Source of the DNA: Trinickia fusca
GTDB lineage: Bacteria > Pseudomonadota > Gammaproteobacteria > Burkholderiales > Burkholderiaceae
Length of the DNA: 64,000 nt
Direction: 5' to 3'
Assembly (NCBI RefSeq): GCF_003628145.1
Contig: NZ_RBZV01000003.1
Span: 62,001-126,000 of the forward strand
The translations under genes and the position numbers were made by a program. A model generated the notes under the pieces. It searched no databases and had not been told where the DNA came from. It was given only the letters and a program-made list of their open reading frames with translations. Within the stretch, counting starts at the first letter, position 1. Each line of letters begins with the position of its first letter. Shown here piece after piece: positions 56,751 to 64,000 of the stretch.

Positions 56751-57040
56751 GTGTCAGACTCTCCAACGTTGCGCAACATCTCCGCGCGCCACTCAGCAGC
56801 TTCCGCCTCGACTTCCTCATTGGATCGGCCCCGACCTGCTCGCACCGAGGCACGTGCAACCTCAACCTTGCGACGCAAGAAGTCGTTGTACTCCCGCGCT
56901 TCACGCTGACGCTGGACGAAATCACGCATCAAATCGCGAACGACTTGTGACGCCGGCCGATGCGCTGCCTTCGCCTCAGCCATAAAGGCATCGCGCAGAT
57001 CAGATTCCAACTTCATAGTGAAAATAGCCTCTTTCATCAT
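56747..57040 (-). CDS. Antitoxin, ribbon-helix-helix type
   Basis: A 97-residue antitoxin. Its N-terminal half fits a CopG/RHH fold: a strand AIFTMKLESDL followed by helices DAFMAEAKAAHRPASQVVRDL and MRDFVQRQ. The C-terminal half is helical and acidic, suited to wrap the toxin. ATG 57040 has GAGG 5 bases upstream, and the next ATG one codon later is possible. The palindrome GTATATAC at 57072-57079, 32 bases upstream, is a plausible RHH operator or -10 region for autoregulation. Confidence 0.85.
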   Translation of the reverse strand: MMKEAIFTMKLESDLRDAFMAEAKAAHRPASQVVRDLMRDFVQRQREAREYNDFLRRKVEVARASVRAGRGRSNEEVEAEAAEWRAEMLRNVGESDT

Positions 57041-57241
57041 GGTCGCCTCAACGCCGGGAAGTACAGAGGAAGTATATACGTCATCAGTATGCAGCCGCGA
57101 TCCGCTCGCCACCGGCGACCGCCGGCAACCGTGCGCTGAAGAACTCCCGCCTGGATCACCCAGCACAGGATGAGACGATTCAACAAAGCGTCAACGACAC
57201 CTCTATCTAGCCCTGCTTTCCAGACTACCGCGCAAACCCGA

Positions 57242-57268
57242 GGGGTTCGAGTCCCTGATTCGCCACCA
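57242..57268 (+). repeat. Right 27-base repeat (tRNA-Met 3' end copy)
   Basis: An exact copy of the last 27 bases of tRNA-Met, including CCA, but without the rest of a tRNA. It is followed at once by a strong terminator. The gap 57041-57353 holds only the toxin-antitoxin promoter region, this repeat and that terminator. Confidence 0.9.
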
Positions 57269-57270
57269 AA

Positions 57271-57316
57271 TGCAAAAAGCCCCATGCATCCAATCGGTTA
57301 CATGGGGCTTTTTGCA
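57271..57316. terminator. Bidirectional terminator, probably the original tRNA-Met terminator
   Basis: A 16-bp perfect stem (TGCAAAAAGCCCCATG and its complement) with a 14-base loop and T-runs inside both strands of the stem base. It directly follows the right tRNA repeat, so before the insertion it would have lain just past the tRNA. It may also end the LysR gene on the minus strand. Confidence 0.85.
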
Positions 57317-57353
57317 TTCGGGGTTCACTTGGTGCGTCATTCCCATGCGCAAG

Positions 57354-58226
57354 TTACCCCGCCTCTCCAAACGCGGTGTCGCTCCGAAAGGCTTCACTCA
57401 AGTAATCCATGACTGCCCGTACGGTTTCCGAGCGCCTGAGATCCCGATGGGTGACTAGCCAGATGTCGCGCGCGAAGGGAGCGCCTTGATCATCGACTCT
57501 GACCAGTTGCTTGTCGGTATCACCAAGAAAGCACGGCAAGCCCGCCACCCCCGCTCCGGCCCGAGCCGCAATCAGATGACTGCTGATGTCGCTAAGCTCG
57601 CAACTCACGGGGCGTTGCCCGGCGATATTCAGCAGCCATTGCTGCTGTGGCATGTCAGCGAACTGCTCGTCATAGGCGATGAAGGTCCAACGGCTCGGTT
57701 CGCTCAGGGCTGAGTAGCGGCGGCTGGCGTACAACGCGAACGGCATGCGGCCGATGCGGCGGATGACGTTGCTGGATTCCTTCGGGCGTACCAGCCTCAA
57801 TGCCACATCCGCTTCCCGGCGAGTTAGCGACACCTGCCGCGCTTCGGCCGTGATGGAAAGCTGGATGCCCGGGTAGGCAGTCTGGAAATCCGCCAGGCGG
57901 GTGGCCAGAAAATGCGTAACCAGCACGGGTGGCGCGCTGAGCGTGACCTTGCCGCTCAAGGGCGCCTGGCTCGCGCGGGTATGCCGTTCGACGGCAAAGG
58001 CAGCCGCCTCCATGGCCTTGGCCTGCTCGAAAACCTGAATGCCAGCGGGCGTCAGCCGACAGGCACGAGGCAATCGCTCGACTAGGGCGACTTTCAGCTC
58101 ATCCTCCAGCGCCGCCAACCGGCGGCTGACGGTGGCGTGATCCACGCGCAGCGACCGCGCTGCGCCAGACAGAGTTCCAGCTCGGCCCACGGCGAGGAAA
58201 TGACGCAGGTTTTCCCAATCGAACAT
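57354..58226 (-). CDS. LysR-family transcriptional regulator
   Basis: A 290-residue LysR protein. The HTH is FDWENLRHFLAVGRAGTLSG with AARSLRVDHATVSRRLAALE, followed by a substrate-binding domain (about 90-290). ATG 58226 gives the usual N-terminus; the frame is open upstream but that part is not family-like. It is divergent from the drug-transporter gene across 99 bp, and by the usual LysR pattern it should control it and itself. Confidence 0.9.
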   Translation of the reverse strand: MFDWENLRHFLAVGRAGTLSGAARSLRVDHATVSRRLAALEDELKVALVERLPRACRLTPAGIQVFEQAKAMEAAAFAVERHTRASQAPLSGKVTLSAPPVLVTHFLATRLADFQTAYPGIQLSITAEARQVSLTRREADVALRLVRPKESSNVIRRIGRMPFALYASRRYSALSEPSRWTFIAYDEQFADMPQQQWLLNIAGQRPVSCELSDISSHLIAARAGAGVAGLPCFLGDTDKQLVRVDDQGAPFARDIWLVTHRDLRRSETVRAVMDYLSEAFRSDTAFGEAG

Positions 58227-58325
58227 CGGTGCGTTTTCTCCACCTTGGCTTGCAGTTTTAGGGAATTTACGCGGAGATCGCCGAAGCATAGCATCCGTCT
58301 TGTTCAATGTTCCGGATGACTATCT

Positions 58326-59723
58326 ATGCCTTCCTCGTCTTCTGCGTCTTCTTTATCGTCTTCTTCATCTTCGCCGAATGGCACGCTCATTGCGGCCGCG
58401 CTTGGCTTCGTAGTCGTGTTGTTGGACGTCAGTGTCGTGAATGTCGCGCTCGACGCATTGCGCCGCGAGTTCGCCACCGACGTGGCCGGGCTGCAATGGG
58501 TACTCAACGCCTACACGCTGGTATTCGCCGCACTGTTGTTGACCAGCGGTGTATTGGGTGACCGCTTTGGGTCTCGGCGTGTCTTCCTCTGCGGTTTCAC
58601 GCTCTTCACGCTAGCTTCCGTCGCCTGTGGTCTGGCCACCGATCTGACGATGCTGGTCGGTGCTCGGCTGATCCAGGGCGTTGGGGCATCGCTGCTGGTT
58701 CCCAATTCGCTCGCCATGCTTCAGCGCGCTTTTCCGGACAAGCTCCAGCGCAGCCGCGCCGTGGGCTGGTGGAGCGCCATCGGCGGTATCTCGCTGGCGG
58801 CGGGACCGGTGCTCGGTGGCGTGCTGGTCACGCATTGGGGCTGGCGCAGCATCTTTCTCGTCAATCTGCCGATCGGACTACTCGGTGGTTTCCTCACGCT
58901 TCGATATGCCGCCGCCGACGGTGCGGGGCATAACCGTAGTCTGGACTGGCCTGGGCAGATTGCCGCAGTTCTTTCGTTGGCGGCACTGACGGCCTCACTC
59001 ACGGAGGTGGGCCGCCTGGGCTGGGGGAGTGCCTGGGTGCAAGGCGGTTTGCTGCTGGCAGTAGTCGGCGTTGCCGGATTCATCTGCATCGAGTCACGCA
59101 GCAAGTCACCCATGCTACAGCTGGGACTGTTTCGTGTACCGGCGTTCTCGATCTCTTCGATCTCCGGCGTCATCGTCAATTTCGCTTACTACGGGCTGAT
59201 CTTCGTGTTCAGCCTCTTCTTTCAGATCGAGCAGCGGCTGTCACCCGAGCAAACGGGGATGGCATTCCTGCCTATGACGATCGTGTTGATGGCGGTCAAC
59301 GTACTCGCTGGTCGTCTCATCACCCGGGTAGGGGCAAGGCCGTTGATGGTGCTGGGCTTGCTCATCGCCGCGTCGGGATACCTGCTGCTCTTACCTGTTC
59401 GTATCGACGGCGCCTATGGCTGGCTGGTGGTGCCCATGCTCATGGCGGCCAGCGGCGTCGCGTTGATGGTCCCAACCATGACCAACGTCACGCTGTCGTC
59501 AGTGGACGCCTCGCGAGCAGGTGTCGCGTCGGGCGTGCTCAATTCGGCCCGGCAGGTCGGAGGCTTGCTCGGCGTTGCAGTGTTCGGCTACTTGGTGCGT
59601 GATACCGGGCAGCAAGCGTTCATGACGGGTATGCACTGGTCGATCGGCACAGCGGTCATGCTGCTCTTGGCGGGAAGCGCCATGTGCTGGTTGGGGCTCG
59701 GCACGAAGAAGCAAGTGAGCTGA
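58326..59723 (+). CDS. MFS drug transporter, DHA2 (EmrB/QacA) family
   Basis: A 465-residue transporter, expected to have fourteen helices. It has the DHA2 motif VVLLDVSVVNVALDALRREF in helix 1, QWVLNAYTLVFAALLLTSG, then VLGDRFGSRRVFL as the loop motif, and GARLIQGVGASLLVPNSLA. The N-terminus is a run of Ser residues (MPSSSSASSLSSSSSS). It probably exports toxic organic compounds, with expression controlled by the divergent LysR protein. Confidence 0.9.
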   Translation: MPSSSSASSLSSSSSSPNGTLIAAALGFVVVLLDVSVVNVALDALRREFATDVAGLQWVLNAYTLVFAALLLTSGVLGDRFGSRRVFLCGFTLFTLASVACGLATDLTMLVGARLIQGVGASLLVPNSLAMLQRAFPDKLQRSRAVGWWSAIGGISLAAGPVLGGVLVTHWGWRSIFLVNLPIGLLGGFLTLRYAAADGAGHNRSLDWPGQIAAVLSLAALTASLTEVGRLGWGSAWVQGGLLLAVVGVAGFICIESRSKSPMLQLGLFRVPAFSISSISGVIVNFAYYGLIFVFSLFFQIEQRLSPEQTGMAFLPMTIVLMAVNVLAGRLITRVGARPLMVLGLLIAASGYLLLLPVRIDGAYGWLVVPMLMAASGVALMVPTMTNVTLSSVDASRAGVASGVLNSARQVGGLLGVAVFGYLVRDTGQQAFMTGMHWSIGTAVMLLLAGSAMCWLGLGTKKQVS

Positions 59724-60060
59724 AGACCGTTGCATGGGCATGGGGCATGGAGCGTCGTGCCCACCGTTGCTCCATGGCAGATTCGCAGCCTCCTCAGGAG
59801 TACTGGCTGGTAGGACCTGTTGTTCCCACACCATCATTGCCAGGCTGAAAAGTCGATTTTTCAGCGCTCGTGTGAGGCGTTGTCATCGTAGGTGACAACG
59901 CCCAATATCAATCCAGGCGGCGTGGCAGACTCGGTTGTTCGCAGCTTCACTGCGCACGGTTGAAGACCGTCAGAATGACCCGCCACCCCGGTGAAGTGAG
60001 TTTCGCCACGTCGATGTTGGTCATCTCATTACGGCTTTAAACCTCGAACGAAAGCTCAGC
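59724..60060. other. Non-coding gap with two inverted repeats
   Basis: No convincing gene in 337 bases. Two hairpins lie close together: GCTGAAAA / TTTTCAGC at 59844-59865, and GGCGTTGTCA / TGACAACGCC with a 7-base loop at 59876-59902. The first could end the transporter transcript. The pair also resembles the end structure of a lost mobile element. No transposase remains. Confidence 0.5.
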
Positions 60061-60855
60061 ATGTCGACTACTTTTCGACGCTACGTGGGCATCGATTATT
60101 CCGGTGCCCAGACACCCAGCGACAGCCTCAAGGGCCTGCGAGCCTACATGGCCGACCATGAGCATGCCGAGCCTGCGGAGGTTTTCCCTCCGCCCAGCCC
60201 GCGCAAATATTGGACTCGGCGTGGCCTCGCGATGTGGCTGGCGGACCTCCTGCGGGAGGACATTCCCACGATTGTCGGCATCGACCATAGCTTCTCCTTC
60301 CCTCTGCGCTACTTCGAGGCTCATCAATTGGAGCTCGACTGGTACGTCTTCCTTGAGGACTTTCAGAAGCATTGGCCAACTGACGAGCCATACGTCTACG
60401 TCGATTTCGTCCGCGACGGCCTCGCTGGCAATGGCTCGGCACGACAGGGGAGCGCCAAGTGGCGGCGTATCAGCGAACAGCGCTGCAAGGCCAAGTCGGT
60501 GTTCCACTTCGACGTACAAGGCTCGGTTGCCAAATCGACGCACTCAGGCCTGCCGTGGCTGCTGTATCTGCATCGACAGCTTGGCGATAGGGTTCACTTC
60601 TGGCCGTTCGACGGGTGGGACATTCCGTCGGGTCGTTCCGCGATCGTCGAGGCCTATCCATCGATGTGGCGGCATGCTTTCGCCGCGCAGGAAGGCATGA
60701 CCAACGATCAACACGACGCCTACACTGTAGCGGCGTGGCTGCGGCGTGCAGACCAGGAGGGGCGATTGCAAGCGGTGCTTCATCCGCGTCTGGACCCAGC
60801 GACGCAAGCTGTTGCGGAAGTCGAGGGCTGGATACTGGGGGTTGATTCTGACTAA
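60061..60855 (+). CDS. DUF429-like predicted RNase H-fold protein
   Basis: A 264-residue protein with the layout of the DUF429 family, a predicted nuclease-type RNase H-like fold. The N-terminal RRYVGIDYSGAQ carries the first acidic residue, TIVGIDHSFSFPLR the second, IVEAYPSMWRHAF the Glu-containing strand, and NDQHDAYTVAAWLRRA the terminal Asp-containing helix. It contains no signal or membrane segment. It stands alone in an accessory region, with no clear partner gene. Assignment to DUF429 is by motif pattern and moderately sure. Confidence 0.75.
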   Translation: MSTTFRRYVGIDYSGAQTPSDSLKGLRAYMADHEHAEPAEVFPPPSPRKYWTRRGLAMWLADLLREDIPTIVGIDHSFSFPLRYFEAHQLELDWYVFLEDFQKHWPTDEPYVYVDFVRDGLAGNGSARQGSAKWRRISEQRCKAKSVFHFDVQGSVAKSTHSGLPWLLYLHRQLGDRVHFWPFDGWDIPSGRSAIVEAYPSMWRHAFAAQEGMTNDQHDAYTVAAWLRRADQEGRLQAVLHPRLDPATQAVAEVEGWILGVDSD

Positions 60856-61119
60856 GGGGCCGCAGACATAGCCGTGTCTTGCGCCCACCTCTGACTTCGA
60901 GTCGCACAAAGGTCTAAGCCCGATCTGAGTGGCCGGTCCATTACGCGTAGTTCGCGGCGTTCGGCGTTCAACTTGCTCGATTTGCCGACGGCGTTCCTGG
61001 CGCGCTCGCGATCCGGCCCGGGCTAGCCGATCATTTCCCACCTCCTCGCGACCGCCCGCAAGGAATGCGGCATGGAAGATGAGCTTCCGTATAGTCGTAC
61101 GGCCGCCCCAACAGCGACG

Positions 61120-61404
61120 TCAGAGGGTGACCAGCAATCGCAATTGATGCTCGGTCTCAGTCCCTTTAATCAGCGCATAGAACCCTGTCTCCTGACGCTC
61201 GACCACCGAAACGCCTTCAGCGTCCGAGAAGTCGTTCCACGCGACGCCATCGATATGTGCGAACCTTCCGCGAGTTCGCGCAAACGCCCGCAACAGCGGA
61301 CTCGCTTCACGGCGGAGCACCAGGCGGTCTGCATTCAACACATACGGTGCCCAGCCTGCACGAAGAACAAGGTAGTAGGGAATGGAACTGTGTTCGATTT
61401 TCAT
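61120..61404 (-). CDS. Hypothetical protein, 94 residues
   Basis: A small frame with protein-like composition: MKIEHSSIPYYLVLRAGWAP at the start, a helical basic middle (LVLRREASPLLRAFARTRG) and FYALIKGTETEHQLRLL near the end. No family was recognised and no good ribosome site is visible before the ATG, so it may be a remnant. The flanking gaps (60856-61119, 61405-61631) show nothing convincing. Confidence 0.45.
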   Translation of the reverse strand: MKIEHSSIPYYLVLRAGWAPYVLNADRLVLRREASPLLRAFARTRGRFAHIDGVAWNDFSDAEGVSVVERQETGFYALIKGTETEHQLRLLVTL

Positions 61405-61631
61405 GGACGGTTCTGTTTATTCGACGAATCTTTCGCTGAAACAACCTGCTCGTCAACTTCGAAGCGGCCAGTGCATGGCCCGTTAGCGAGCAGGTGACAT
61501 CGACGAAGCGAGCAATGGGATACCCCGAAATTGGGCGCAAGCACACCCAACTAAATAATAAGGATTGCGAATCAATTTGGCGGTACCTCGGCACCGCATG
61601 TCGCTGGCCGCTCGCGCCTAATCGGAGCGCC

Positions 61632-61919
61632 TTATGAAAGAACCTCGGCAAGCGTCCACTGCTCGCCTCGGTTTCGGTCGATGATGCCTTCGGCATAGTG
61701 CAGTGAAGCGCGGCGCGCATCGCCGGCACTGGCAAACGGCGAATCGTCGAGAAGCTTGAAGGTCTGGCTTCGGGTAATCGTCGTGTCGGTGCCACGAAGG
61801 CAAATCTTGACTGCCGCGTCGAAACCGGCTTCGTAGTCGTGAGCCCGACCATCTTGGGGCGGGAGGTGAGAATAAATTAGCGGATATATTTCGAATCCGC
61901 GGTACACATGCGTACTCAT
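61632..61919 (-). CDS. Small conserved burkholderial-type protein
   Basis: A 95-residue protein with a strong site, AGGAG, 7 bases before the ATG. It starts MSTHVYRGFEIYPLIYSHLP, has a DYEAGFDAAVKICLRGTD strand-helix segment and a C-terminal helical ARRASLHYAEGIIDRNRG. It looks like a short stress-type or DUF65xx-like family seen in Burkholderia, but I cannot name the family with certainty. No membrane or signal segment is present. Confidence 0.7.
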   Translation of the reverse strand: MSTHVYRGFEIYPLIYSHLPPQDGRAHDYEAGFDAAVKICLRGTDTTITRSQTFKLLDDSPFASAGDARRASLHYAEGIIDRNRGEQWTLAEVLS

Positions 61920-62514
61920 GATGAACTCCTGGCGATCGACAACATCGGATCGTACGGACGAAGGCAGTCAAGCCGATATCGGCACTGTCAGTGCGATAGG
62001 CGAGAGTGCGGGGGTTAAACAATGCGCGCGGGAGGGGGAGGCGCGACGCAACAATCAGATAGATGAGGCGGCAAGCAGTCAGGAGGGGCGCTCGACAGAT
62101 GACTGCTCTGATGTGGCCATCATACGCGCGTGGCGTAGCATGTCCAACGCCTATTTCCAGTGAGGATCTCGATGCATTTCAAGCATCGGGCCGGCGACAT
62201 CGACTCCCTTTCATCGGCGCCGCAACGCGGTGCGCCCAAGCACGGGAGTCCGGCATTGGGACGCAGGGTGCGACGCACGTTCGCAGGCGCGCCCCACGCT
62301 CGAACGGATTGGCCATGCGCCACCGATATCGCGACGCACTCGCCGCTTTCCTGGCACGGTACATACGCGTCTATGCGCACGGGTCGTTCGGATGCCGAGC
62401 GGTAGTCGTGATGAACTCACGGTGGACCGCTCGCACCTGCAATGCAGGTGCGTGATGCGCAAAAAAGTAGCCTACGCAACCGGTCCCGCATTCGGGGCCG
62501 GCGCCTGACGCAAC
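61920..62514. other. Region without a supported gene
   Basis: About 600 bases. Short open frames exist on both strands but are Arg/Ala-rich and lack ribosome sites and family resemblance. The only clear structures are the hairpins near 62432-62503, which lie downstream of the cold-shock gene on the minus strand. Confidence 0.5.
62432..62452. repeat. 9-bp inverted repeat with 3-base loop
   Basis: CGCACCTGC / GCAGGTGCG. Reading on the minus strand from the cold-shock gene stop at 62515, a GC-rich hairpin (about 62475-62503) and a run of six T's (62461-62466) precede it. The whole may act as that gene's terminator region. Confidence 0.5.
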
Positions 62515-62718
62515 TTACAGCGGGGTGATGTTCGCCGCTTGCAACCCCTTGGGGCCACGCTTCGTCTCGTAGCTCACTTTTTGATGGTCAGTGAGCGTTC
62601 TGAACCCATCACCGCGAATCTCGGAGAAGTGTGCGAACAGGTCATCGCCGCCTTTGTCCGGCGTGATGAAACCAAAGCCCCTGCCCTCGTCGAACCACTT
62701 GACGGTACCGGTATCCAT
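62515..62718 (-). CDS. Cold-shock domain protein (CspA family)
   Basis: A 67-residue single cold-shock domain that binds single-stranded nucleic acid and unwinds mRNA structures. RNP1 is present as [12 protein letters not shown] and RNP2 as [15 protein letters not shown] lies 6 bases before ATG 62718. An open upstream extension is not family-like. The usual lysine-rich start (KGxVKWFN) is partly changed ([12 protein letters not shown]), as in many beta-proteobacterial paralogues. Confidence 0.95.
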   Translation of the reverse strand: MDTGTVKWFDEGRGFGFITPDKGGDDLFAHFSEIRGDGFRTLTDHQKVSYETKRGPKGLQAANITPL

Positions 62719-63313
62719 AAAGATCTCCTGAAAACAAATGAAGGTATGCACCCCGATACGAGGGCGCAAAAAAGAATCAAGGAGGGAGAGGACAACGAAT
62801 ACCGCGGTCCGCGGTCAGTGATGAGCAGCAATCGCGCTTCTTGAGGACTTCAACTACGCAACCTACGCTTCGTCAACCACCCCGTCAACCTGTTTCGGTC
62901 AAGCGCACGTCGGACACCGATACTTGAGCATGACGCGACTGATGCAGCAGGCCGAGCCGCATTCTCTTTGGTTGTATTCGCCGTGCAGATCAGCACGACC
63001 CGGGATCCGTGCAGGTCGGATCGACGTCGGCCCCGTGATACCATCACCGCACGCCTGTTGCCGCCTTGCGCCATCCTCAAGATCGCGCAAGGCGCACGGC
63101 AGCAGATTCGAAGCGCCATCCGGCTCCCCCTCCGCGATTGCGCCGCCAACAAAAACACGGGGTGCAAGCCAACGCTTGCAACGGTTGTACATCTTCGGCC
63201 CCCTCGATCAATCGATCGATACAAAAGGAAAAGGCCGACGGTGCGGGGCCAACCGAATTGGTGCGAGATTCGCTCGCGCTCGACATTCACTAAAACGGTT
63301 ACGGCAAACCATC
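62719..63313. other. Region without a supported gene, upstream of the cold-shock gene
   Basis: About 600 bases. Several overlapping frames are open, but they are Arg/Ser/Cys-rich and look like chance frames in GC-rich DNA. The part next to 62718 should carry the cold-shock promoter and 5' leader; no clear -35/-10 pair was read. Confidence 0.45.
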
Positions 63314-63505
63314 GTGGACTACCGCGTCACCTACGAACACAGTCTTGCGACTGATCCGGACAACTTCATTGTCCACGTGCCATCGCAATTGGTCTCGGAC
63401 GTTCCCTCAGACATTCCGCGCGCGCTACTACCCGAATACTTGACCGACTTGATCCGGCAACGCTCGCCGCAAATCGGTCGCATTCGCAACCTGCGCGTCA
63501 TCTGA
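63314..63505 (+). CDS. Possible small protein, 63 residues
   Basis: From a GTG start the frame gives a protein-like product: DYRVTYEHSLATDPDNFIVH, then VPSQLVSDVPSDIPRALLPEY and TDLIRQRSPQIG. No ribosome site is seen and no family recognised. The frame is open further upstream but the composition there is unlike protein. It may be genuine or a 3' remnant. Confidence 0.35.
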   Translation: MDYRVTYEHSLATDPDNFIVHVPSQLVSDVPSDIPRALLPEYLTDLIRQRSPQIGRIRNLRVI

Positions 63506-63566
63506 CTCCATCATTTGACCGCATCAACCTCATCGGGCGCCGACCGAGGCCGCCCGATGTCTGTGC

Positions 63567-63800
63567 TCACCCTGCCGAAGCCGACTGCAGAAACAGCTTG
63601 CGCATGAATAGCGAATCGCCGCTGCCAGTCACGAGCAGTCGATCCGTCGAGCGCGTCGCGGCGATGTAAAAGAGCCGCGCTCCTGCTCGAGTTCGGCTGC
63701 ATCCTCCGACAACAGGCCGATGCCGGGTATCGCGACATCGGCGTACTCCAGGCCCTTGCTCGCATGCCCCCGTCCATGACGACGCGCTCGCAGCCGAAAT
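63567..63800 (-). pseudogene. Remnant of a UvrD/Rep-type helicase C-terminus
   Basis: Two helicase motifs are readable in different frames of the minus strand. HASKGLEYADVAIPGIG (motif V region, typical TMHxSKGLE pattern) is followed by LLSEDAAELEQE. Then, after a frame change near 63672, RLFYIAATRSTDRLLVTG (motif VI region) follows. A second frame change lies just before HASKG, where RVV is followed by disrupted sequence. The normal stop is kept at 63567. The rest of the helicase is absent, so the gene is broken and decayed. Confidence 0.65.
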
Positions 63801-63938
63801 AAGTCGGTCCGTCACGCGGCCGGAGCAGGCTTGCCCATAGCTGGACAACCCACGAACCCAGCCTGAACGGCTCGGGGTGCCCGCCGGTCCAACACTTGGC
63901 AATCGAGTTCACCTCCCTGACTTCCTGGGAAATCGATC

Positions 63939-64000
63939 ATGAACACGAAATCCGTACTCGGCCTCGCCGAAGTGAGCCGGATGACAGCGGCCGCACGCGC
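63939..64000 (+). CDS. Start of a gene cut by the window edge (possible GlcG/HbpS-type haem-binding protein)
   Basis: ATG 63939 with GGGAAA about 7 bases upstream opens a frame that runs off the window after about 20 codons, beginning MNTKSVLGLAEVSRMTAAAR. That pattern resembles the N-terminus of the GlcG/HbpS-like (DUF336) family, where a LxLxxAxxxxxAA helix follows a short strand. The visible part is too short for a firm call. Confidence 0.45.
   Translation, partial: MNTKSVLGLAEVSRMTAAAR

Noticed and set aside
57037-57285. Minus-strand frame across the right tRNA repeat
   Set aside because: Its start region reads through the antisense of the tRNA 3' end, a known source of spurious small proteins, and has no support.
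62160-62405. Short frames between the 95-residue protein and the cold-shock gene
   Set aside because: Several overlap one another, are Arg/Ala/Pro-rich, and lack ribosome sites.

Overview
The window is 64 kb of high-GC DNA whose gene content and order point to a member of the Burkholderiaceae (Burkholderia, Paraburkholderia, Trinickia or Caballeronia type). The markers are a BpeAB-OprB-like efflux operon, the recA-recX / DUF2889 / sucC-sucD series, a pilin next to a PglL-type oligosaccharyltransferase, a glycolytic pgk-pyk-fba series followed by purC-purE-purK-sua5, and ilvE / CHCC zinc finger / waaF. No rRNA, CRISPR array, transposase or phage gene was found. Genus and species are not determined. 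Function calls rest on motifs and synteny read by eye.

Region by region. 0-3 kb: a TadG-like pilus-assembly protein and a chemotaxis receptor. 3-10 kb: an RND efflux operon (oprB, bpeB, bpeA on the minus strand) with its divergent TetR repressor and an AcrR-like operator on the bpeA promoter. 10-15 kb: an isochorismatase-fold hydrolase with a divergent GlxA-type regulator, a PIN/Phd toxin-antitoxin pair, and small conserved genes. 15-19 kb: an envelope-stress block with a Do-family protease behind a QseBC-like two-component pair. 19-23 kb: PBP4, a fatty-acid hydroxylase-family protein and a GDSL lipoprotein. 23-32 kb: tRNA modification, purine synthesis and lower glycolysis, all on the minus strand, with AzlCD at the end. 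33-38 kb: ilvE, zf-CHCC, waaF and accessory hydrolases. 38-42 kb: a GntR-MFS-unknown-amidohydrolase cluster that looks catabolic. 42-43 kb: moaC followed by a 0.9 kb islet. 43-54 kb: PglL, pilin, TerC, sucDC, DUF2889, recX, recA with a LexA box, and a TctDE-like two-component system beside an MHS-type transporter. 56-64 kb: a tRNA-Met with a toxin-antitoxin islet in its 3' end, a LysR/DHA2 drug-transporter pair, a DUF429-like protein, sparse small genes, a cold-shock gene and a decayed helicase. This last part looks accessory.

The most interesting structure is a pair of integrase-less islets of nearly equal size. One sits in the 3' end of moaC, where a displaced copy of the original moaC tail is still readable 0.9 kb downstream, with only synonymous differences over 27 bases. 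The other sits in the 3' end of tRNA-Met, where 27 bases of the tRNA are repeated exactly 0.9 kb downstream, directly before what looks like the tRNA's original terminator. The tRNA islet carries a RelE/ParE-type toxin and antitoxin. The moaC islet carries an unrecognised 157-residue protein with a glycine-zipper-like hydrophobic segment, overlapped by a 70-residue membrane protein. That layout would fit a toxin/immunity or toxin/antitoxin pair.
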